Positions 60,084-64,000 of a stretch of DNA of 64,000 nt are shown in pieces (positions within the stretch are counted from its first letter, which is position 1; each line of letters starts with the position of its first letter). Both the position numbers and the translations under genes were made by a program. The stretch lies in assembly GCF_011043775.1 (NCBI RefSeq), contig NZ_JAAKXY010000003.1, positions 434,001-498,000 of the forward strand. The letters run 5' to 3'. The notes below the pieces were generated by a model. It had not been told where the DNA came from and did no database searches. It saw nothing but the letters and a program-made list of their open reading frames with translations. Origin of the DNA: Natronolimnobius sp. AArcel1 (GTDB taxonomy: Archaea; Halobacteriota; Halobacteria; Halobacteriales; Natrialbaceae).

Positions 60084-61685
60084 TCAGTCCATTGGATGGA
60101 CCTCGGTCACCGTCCCGACACCCTTGCTGCGTCCCTCGCGGAACACGAACTTCTGGCCTTGCTCGACGAGATACGGACGGAATTTGAATCGGACGGTGGT
60201 TTCGCCGGTATCGCCCGGCAAGAGGCGACCGTCTTCGGGATGGAACGCGGCGGCCTCGCCGATGGTCTCTAAATGGACAACGGGTTCGTAGCCGTCACCG
60301 ATCCGAGTCGGATGGTTCAGGACCATCACCTCGGCTTCGAACTCCCGGACGGGTTTGGGATCTGCCTCGCGCGGGAGCAAGACCATCCCGCGCTCGATGG
60401 CACTCTCTTTGATGCCTTTGAGTGCAATGCCGACGATGCGACCCGCCTGGGCCTGATCGACGCGATGATAGTGCATTTCGATCGAGCGCACTTCGACCTC
60501 CTGAAAGCGCCCATCTGGCATCGGGCCGATCAGCAGTTCGTCGCCGGCTTCGACTTCGCCGGCCATCACGGTTCCCGAGGCGACCGCACCGACGCCGGTC
60601 ACGGAGTAACTGCGATCGACGTACATCCGGAACTCGCCCATGTCCTGGGATGTTTTCGGAAGCCGGTCGAACAGTTCGTCTAACGTCTCGAGGCCGTCCA
60701 TCGTGATCGCGCTAGTTTCGACGATGGGGACGACGCGTTCGCCGATCTCCTCGATAGCGGCGTCGACGCCGTGGCGGGCAACCCGGAGTGGCGATTTATC
60801 GACTTCCCGCAGGAGGGCTTCGACCTCACGTTCGACTTCCTCGACGCGGTCGTCGCTGACGGCATCGGTTTTCGTGATCGCGACGATGGTCGGCAGTTCG
60901 GTCGCGAGCAAGACGCCGAGGTGTTCGCGCGTGGTCCGCGTGGGGCCGTCGTCGGCGGCGACGACGAGCATGCCGTAGTCGAGTTTCTGGCCGACGAGGC
61001 CGCGGATCGTGGTTCGCAACCAGGGTTCGTGGCCGACGGTATCGACGAACGAGACGAGTCGGTCAGCCTCTTCGACGATGGCTGCACGGTCGGCTTTGCG
61101 GTTTGGATTTCGAACGTGGACAGGCCCATCATCGTCGAAGCCATAGACAGCATAGGAGAGATCAGCCGAGAGCCCGCGTTCGACTTCGTGGGGCTGGACG
61201 TCAAGAAACGATCGGGTTGCGCCATTGCCGTCGTCGGCCGTGCCAGTGACAAGCGAACCGACAAGCGTACTCTTGCCGTGGTCGACGTGGCCCGCTGTCC
61301 CGACGACGACGTGTTCGTCATCCGTCTCGAGGACGCTGCCTTCTTGGAGTAACGCGACGCCAACCAACCCGTCGTTGACCCCCCACGTCTGGACATCGTC
61401 GATATGGGCGTCGGCTTCCTCGGCGAGTAAGGAAAGAACATCCATCGTCTCGGAGAACGTCTCGGGATCGATGCCGGCGAGACCCCCGTCGTCGGTGACG
61501 CCGACGACGTACGTTGCTTCGCCGTCGCCAGACAGCAACCGGTGTCGAAGTTGGGCCGCCAGACTCTCGCGTCGTCCACCCTCGAGGTGGACGTCTCGTG
61601 AAAGCCGTTCTTTGAATTCGACGTTGCCTCCGTCCTGTTCGCCACGGTCCAGGGCTCGCTCGAGGAGAGCCCGGTCACGGCTCAT
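60084..61685 (-). CDS. GTPBP1-family GTPase (EF-Tu-like)
   Basis: 533 residues from the ATG at 61685. The N-terminal 130 residues form the GTPBP1-specific part (GNVEFKERLSRDVHLEGGRR, TYVVGVTDDGGLAGID). G1 is GTAGHVDHGKSTLVGS, G3 FVDTVGHEPWLRTT, G4 VAITKTDAVS and G5 VETSAITMDG. EF-Tu domains II and III follow (SVTGVGAVASGTVMAGEVEA, then PYLVEQGQKFVFREGRSKG). It may act in translation or RNA surveillance; the archaeal function is not established. Confidence 0.92.
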   Translation of the reverse strand: MSRDRALLERALDRGEQDGGNVEFKERLSRDVHLEGGRRESLAAQLRHRLLSGDGEATYVVGVTDDGGLAGIDPETFSETMDVLSLLAEEADAHIDDVQTWGVNDGLVGVALLQEGSVLETDDEHVVVGTAGHVDHGKSTLVGSLVTGTADDGNGATRSFLDVQPHEVERGLSADLSYAVYGFDDDGPVHVRNPNRKADRAAIVEEADRLVSFVDTVGHEPWLRTTIRGLVGQKLDYGMLVVAADDGPTRTTREHLGVLLATELPTIVAITKTDAVSDDRVEEVEREVEALLREVDKSPLRVARHGVDAAIEEIGERVVPIVETSAITMDGLETLDELFDRLPKTSQDMGEFRMYVDRSYSVTGVGAVASGTVMAGEVEAGDELLIGPMPDGRFQEVEVRSIEMHYHRVDQAQAGRIVGIALKGIKESAIERGMVLLPREADPKPVREFEAEVMVLNHPTRIGDGYEPVVHLETIGEAAAFHPEDGRLLPGDTGETTVRFKFRPYLVEQGQKFVFREGRSKGVGTVTEVHPMD

Positions 61686-61826
61686 ATACCTCGGTAGCAG
61701 GTCACGCGGCAAAAGCTTTCTCGTCACATGATAACTCGGACCACAGTACTAGTGCCAGTGACGTGCGCCATGCTACCGTGTGGGTGCCAGCCCCGGATTC
61801 AAGGCACTCGAGCGCCTAGGAGCCGT

Positions 61827-62039
61827 ATGAGCGTCAGTGGCCTCTGTCAGATCTGTGAGTCTCGACCGGCCGAGGAGCGCTGTGACAACTGCGGGACGCT
61901 CGCCTGTGAGCAACACTACGAGCGCGGGATGGGGTTGTGTGCTGACTGTGCGACGCAGGCGCAGCCGGGAACGGGCGGCAGTGAACACAATCCAAACGTC
62001 GATACCAGCCACGATGATGTCGATGTTAATCGGTTTTAA
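61827..62039 (+). CDS. Small zinc-finger protein (HIT/B-box-like)
   Basis: 70 residues. The metal ligands are LCQICESRPAEERCDNCGTL and ACEQHYERGMGLCADCATQ, a cross-brace-like C/H array. An acidic tail ends NPNVDTSHDDVDVNRF. Two bases separate it from the next gene, so the two are probably co-expressed. Function unknown. Confidence 0.8.
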   Translation: MSVSGLCQICESRPAEERCDNCGTLACEQHYERGMGLCADCATQAQPGTGGSEHNPNVDTSHDDVDVNRF

Positions 62040-62041
62040 CC

Positions 62042-62293
62042 GTGACCTCCCTGCGCGATCTGCTCGCTGAATCACTGGCAATCGGTGAGACAGTGCAGGT
62101 CAGACTCGAGCGAGCGGACGACAGCGATACGCTTGTTGGGCCCCACCCTCGAGAAGCGAGTCCGATGGATATCGTCATCATTGACGGCGAGGAGTTACTC
62201 AAGGAACGCCCGCCGGCCGACCCAGTCACCGTCGAAATCGTCGGCGAAGTCGTCGATGGTCGGATTGCCGGTCGAATCCTCGAGGATGCATAG
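62042..62293 (+). CDS. Small conserved haloarchaeal protein
   Basis: 83 residues from a GTG. It is a beta-rich acidic protein: ESLAIGETVQVRLERADDSD, then DIVIIDGEELLKERPPADPV and VGEVVDGRIAGRILEDA. It looks like a compact OB- or SH3-like fold, but the family is not recognised. Linked to the zinc-finger gene upstream; a MITE copy begins 25 bases after its stop. Confidence 0.65.
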   Translation: MTSLRDLLAESLAIGETVQVRLERADDSDTLVGPHPREASPMDIVIIDGEELLKERPPADPVTVEIVGEVVDGRIAGRILEDA

Positions 62294-62317
62294 ACACTGT
62301 TTCGGGCGAAAAACAAC

Positions 62318-62531
62318 TATCGTAGCCACTGAAAGTCAGTGCACACCCAATCGCACGACAACAGCGCGGTTCGGGGCGAATGATGTGAGTGAGAACCGCG
62401 GAAACGCGAATAGTGCGAGACCAGCGGTCTCGCATACCATGCGAACGGCGCTTCGCGCCGTGAGCAGACGGGGAGCGAAGCGAGCCGTGAGCTATACGAT
62501 TGGTGTGTAAACAGTTTCAGTTGTTACTATA
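62318..62531. repeat. MITE-like element, long copy
   Basis: 214 bases. The ends TATCGTAGCCACTGAAAGTC and AGTTTCAGTTGTTACTATA match those of the 41-kb copy nearly base for base, including CACACCCAATCG / CGATTGGTGTGT. The interior has its own hairpin TGCGAGACC-agc-GGTCTCGCA at 62414-62434 and other GC-rich dyads. It has no coding capacity. It reaches to within 7 bases of the pyrF stop. Confidence 0.8.
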
Positions 62532-62537
62532 GAGCGC

Positions 62538-63338
62538 TCAGTCTCGATACTGGTTCAACCGCTTTTTGAGCCGTTTGGCTGCCTGTTCGCTCGCCGTTGC
62601 GAACTCTGTCCCTTGATTTTCGCCGGCGAAGATGATCCCGCGCGAGGAGTTGATGAGCCCGACCTCTCCCGAGAGCCCGTACTCGACTGCAGCCTCCGCA
62701 TCACCGCCCTGTGCACCAACACCCGGCACGAGGAAGGGCAGGTCCGGTACCTGTTCGCGTAACTCCTCGAGTTCCTCGGGTTTCGTCGCGCCGACAACGA
62801 GGCCGACATTGTCATTTTCGTTCCAGAGATCCGCCAACGCGGCGACGCGTTCGTACAGCGGTTCGCCGGTCTCGAGTTCGAGATCCTGGAGGTCCTCGCC
62901 ACCGGGGTTCGAGGTTCGACAGAGGATGAACACACCAGCCTCCTCGTTCGACAGGAACGGCTGCAACGAGTCCCGGCCCATGTAGGGGTTGACCGTGATC
63001 GCATCGACGGTCTCGAGGATCTGGGCGTACTGGCGGGTCGTGTTTCCAATGTCTGCCCGTTTGGCGTCGAGCAAGACGGGGACGTCCTTCCCGTGGGCGT
63101 ACGCGATGGTTTCCTCGAGGGCTGCCCACCCGTCAGGATCCTCATAGAAGGCAGCGTTTGGTTTGTAAACCGCAGCATGTTCGTGCGTTGCGTCGATAAT
63201 TCGGCGGTTGAACGCCCAGCGTGGGAGGTCATAGTCATCCAGATGATCGGGAATCCGCGCTGGATCTGGATCGAGGCCGACGCTCACGACGCTGTTGACC
63301 GTCCGAATGCGGTCGTGCAACCGATCGAAGAAGTTCAT
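62538..63338 (-). CDS. pyrF: Orotidine 5'-phosphate decarboxylase, long type
   Basis: 266 residues from the ATG at 63338. The active site is VLLDAKRADIGNTTRQYAQI, the phosphate loop FLVPGVGAQGGDAEAAVEYG, and the N-terminal NSVVSVGLDPDPARIPDHL is typical of the subfamily 2 enzyme. It makes UMP from OMP. SSRGIIFAGENQGTEFATA ends the barrel. The MITE lies directly at its 3' end. Confidence 0.96.
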   Translation of the reverse strand: MNFFDRLHDRIRTVNSVVSVGLDPDPARIPDHLDDYDLPRWAFNRRIIDATHEHAAVYKPNAAFYEDPDGWAALEETIAYAHGKDVPVLLDAKRADIGNTTRQYAQILETVDAITVNPYMGRDSLQPFLSNEEAGVFILCRTSNPGGEDLQDLELETGEPLYERVAALADLWNENDNVGLVVGATKPEELEELREQVPDLPFLVPGVGAQGGDAEAAVEYGLSGEVGLINSSRGIIFAGENQGTEFATASEQAAKRLKKRLNQYRD

Positions 63339-63519
63339 GGAGACGAGTGACGCCGCAACTATCGAAAAGGTTGCTATACGTGTCACTCCGAGTCAGTGGC
63401 GACGATACCAGTTCGTCTCAGTGTGTACGTTGGTACCACTACACCCTAAATTCTCGTACCGCTGACAACCAAATATATTAGACGGTATCTACTTTTTACG
63501 TATCATTGTTGGTCAGTGT

Positions 63520-63783
63520 ATGAGCATTCGATGTCAGATGCGAGAACGATTTGATTTCGGGACGGTCGGACAACAGGTCCGGTCTGCACTCGGACTCTCG
63601 CACTCTCCTCAAGGAGATGACGAAACCGCTCGGGACCACGCTGACGAAAACGCCACAGACGCACCGGGCAATCTCTTTCACTGTGAAGACTGTGGCGTTG
63701 TCTACATCGCTGCCAAGAAACAATCCTGTGCGACGTGTGAAACCGACGTTGAGCAGGTTCGGTCGACACTGTCGTGCCAGTAG
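63520..63783 (+). CDS. Small zinc-ribbon protein
   Basis: 87 residues. The C-terminal FHCEDCGVVYIAAKKQSCAT followed by CETDVEQV gives a CxxC...CxxC ribbon, with a variable acidic N-terminal half (HADENATDAPGN). Style and size match the protein at 17609. TATA-like AT runs are at 63465-63500. Function unknown. Confidence 0.7.
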   Translation: MSIRCQMRERFDFGTVGQQVRSALGLSHSPQGDDETARDHADENATDAPGNLFHCEDCGVVYIAAKKQSCATCETDVEQVRSTLSCQ

Positions 63784-63837
63784 AATCTCAGTAGAAGAAC
63801 CACTCGAGACTGTGACGTTCTATTCAGAGAATTCGTC

Positions 63838-64000
63838 TCAGTGGTCGTCGGGGTCCTTGTCTTCGCTTTCGTCCTGAAGTTGGGCACCAGTATCGAACGT
63901 GTATGTTGCAATCTCAGCAGAATCGCAGACTGGACAGGTATCTCGCTGTTCGTCGAAATCGGTCCCGCAGTGACGACACTCGTAGATAATGGTCGCGTTG
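63838..64000 (-). CDS. Zinc-ribbon protein, C-terminal part (start beyond window)
   Basis: The minus-strand frame is open from the window edge to a TGA at 63838. It reads IIYECRHCGTDFDEQRDTCP, then VCDSAEIATYTFDTG and an acidic end DESEDKDPDDH. The CxxC...CxxC ribbon resembles that of the convergent gene at 63520, so the two may be diverged relatives. Only 53 residues are visible. Confidence 0.75.
   Translation of the reverse strand, partial: NATIIYECRHCGTDFDEQRDTCPVCDSAEIATYTFDTGAQLQDESEDKDPDDH

Noticed and set aside
1-64000. Very frequent CTCGAG hexamer as a regulatory or restriction-linked motif
   Set aside because: Most occurrences are in-frame Leu-Glu codons within genes or general composition bias, so no local function is claimed.

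Overview
The window is chromosomal DNA of a halophilic archaeon, most likely class Halobacteria and probably family Natrialbaceae. The evidence is strongly acidic predicted proteins, GC-rich genes full of CTC-GAG codon pairs, TATA/BRE-type promoters close to start codons, an archaeal S10-spc ribosomal operon, archaellum/pilin-type secretion signals, an Nop5-fibrillarin pair, a methanopterin-linked cyclohydrolase and HalOD1, amphi-Trp and DUF7289-type proteins. The genus is not fixed by the sequence.

Layout. Positions 1-17.3 kb are chromosomal housekeeping: the end of a Usp-domain protein, nop5-fibrillarin, hcp, gshA, a DoxX protein, gyrB-gyrA, a ZIP transporter with a DtxR-type regulator and shared operator dyads, arginase, a type II NADH dehydrogenase, a LbH acyltransferase and an Nmad3-type protein. 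From 17.3 to 27.4 kb is an accessory island: a small zinc protein, a decayed Orc1/Cdc6 tail, two tandem pilins, and a compact virus-like module at about 19.5-27.3 kb. That module has a HTH replication-type protein, a divergent AbrB-like repressor with an operator array, a four-TM membrane protein, a Tat-exported acidic 714-residue protein, a P-loop NTPase, a possible PD-(D/E)XK protein, a VapBC pair, a MazG-like protein and zinc-ribbon proteins. The module resembles a pleolipovirus-type provirus and abuts the 3' end of tRNA-Pro(GGG).

From 27.5 to 42.7 kb lie cbf5, cmk, a DUF106/EMC3 protein, adk and secY, all on the minus strand. I recall these as neighbours in many haloarchaea. Here they are split twice: by two AT-richer pilin-like secreted proteins (30.2-34.5 kb) and by a cytochrome oxidase block, coxB-coxAC-subunit IV (36.3-40.4 kb). 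From 42.7 to 55.9 kb the whole S10-spc ribosomal operon reads leftward from a SPOUT methyltransferase through rpl3 to rpl15 and secY, with rnp1 inside.

From 56 to 64 kb are tRNA-Gly(GCC) followed by two diverged repeat units carrying copies of its own 3' end, then small regulators, a CopZ-like chaperone, mch, a GTPBP1-type GTPase, small zinc proteins and pyrF. Two copies of one miniature inverted-repeat element lie at 41.0 and 62.3 kb.

The accessory story is the most interesting part. A virus-like module without a visible integrase carries a repressor switch built from 11-bp phased ACCAAGG boxes. It shares a short duplicated sequence with an Orc1-type relic nearby, and tRNA-derived repeats elsewhere record past integrations.
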